Of a stretch of 62,232 bases of DNA, positions 62,138 through 62,232 are shown piece by piece. The stretch is from the NCBI GenBank assembly GCA_027488845.1, contig JAIYBC010000011.1, positions 1-62,232 of the forward strand. Direction: 5' to 3'. The position numbers and the translations under genes are program-made. How positions within the stretch are numbered: the stretch's first letter is position 1; each line of letters begins with the position of its first letter. The DNA comes from Verrucomicrobiales bacterium (lineage in GTDB: Bacteria > Verrucomicrobiota > Verrucomicrobiia > Limisphaerales > UBA9464). The notes below the pieces were generated by a model that made no database searches, had not been told where the DNA came from, and saw only the letters and a list, made by a program, of their open reading frames with translations.

Positions 62138-62232
62138 CTCAGAGGGGCTTCGTACCCTTGGCACCCTTGGTTGTAAGCCTCTCTGCGTCTCGGCGTCTCT
62201 GCGGGAGATGTTTCTCAGCGGGAACTGAGAGG
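62138..62232. other. Right edge of window
   Basis: No gene is seen. The stretch has a repeat-like segment with CTCTCTGCGTCTCGGCGTCTC and TGCGGGAG at about 62165-62196, of the same general kind as other short dispersed repeats of this window. The next gene lies beyond the window. Confidence 0.45.

Overview
The window is high-GC bacterial DNA that reads as a Verrucomicrobiota genome, probably from the Limisphaerales/Pedosphaera side of the phylum. This is inferred from protein families, not from an rRNA gene. Indicators are paired cytochrome/Tat-signal proteins (DUF1549/DUF1553 with DUF1501; DUF1592-type with DUF1552), a type II pseudopilin-like protein with the phylum-typical N-terminus, a ThuA-domain protein, a GMC oxidoreductase with its subunit-3 partner, and many intergenic repeats. 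No rRNA, tRNA or CRISPR array was seen.

Layout. 1-9 kb: a half-length carbamoyl-phosphate synthase gene (carB N-terminal half, minus strand) diverges from valS and an aldehyde dehydrogenase gene. Next come a circularly permuted ATP-grasp/alpha-E pair and a small DUF1272 gene. 10-18 kb: five overlapping genes encode an RND adaptor, an RND pump, a membrane acyltransferase with inserted ankyrin repeats, an ECF-like sigma factor and a FecR-like protein. 18-25 kb (minus strand): an IS3-type transposase remnant, gluconate-dehydrogenase-subunit-3/GMC oxidoreductase genes, a fused metallo-beta-lactamase nuclease plus ATP-dependent DNA ligase, and a PQQ-type beta-propeller protein. 25-35 kb: two tandem giant secreted trypsin-like proteases carry PPC repeats and a lysyl-oxidase-like domain, followed by an ABC-2-type membrane protein. 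35-40 kb: a DUF1549/DUF1553 + DUF1501 pair. 40-47 kb: LysR regulator/ferredoxin, a DUF429-like gene, methionine salvage genes mtnB-mtnD-mtnC, a small conserved gene, then pyrR-pyrB behind a leader with a PyrR-type binding hairpin. 47-54 kb: ThuA protein, HExxH/TPR protein, TPR protein, pseudopilin, thiE, sppA and upp.

From about 54.3 kb base composition falls. An esterase plus DUF1592/DUF1552 module follows, then (60.5-62 kb) a clearly AT-richer series of small membrane or lipoprotein genes, each preceded by the same short palindrome. This right end looks acquired or cassette-like.

The most striking observations are: (i) an apparently intact lysyl-oxidase copper site and quinone-forming Lys/Tyr pair in one giant protease, all replaced in its tandem paralogue; (ii) the palindrome-spaced small-gene series; (iii) the PyrR-type hairpin in a high-GC non-Firmicute; (iv) the nuclease-ligase fusion; (v) ankyrin repeats inside an acyltransferase in a sigma-factor operon; and (vi) several families of intergenic repeats, including tandem repeats of seven-base period at four places.
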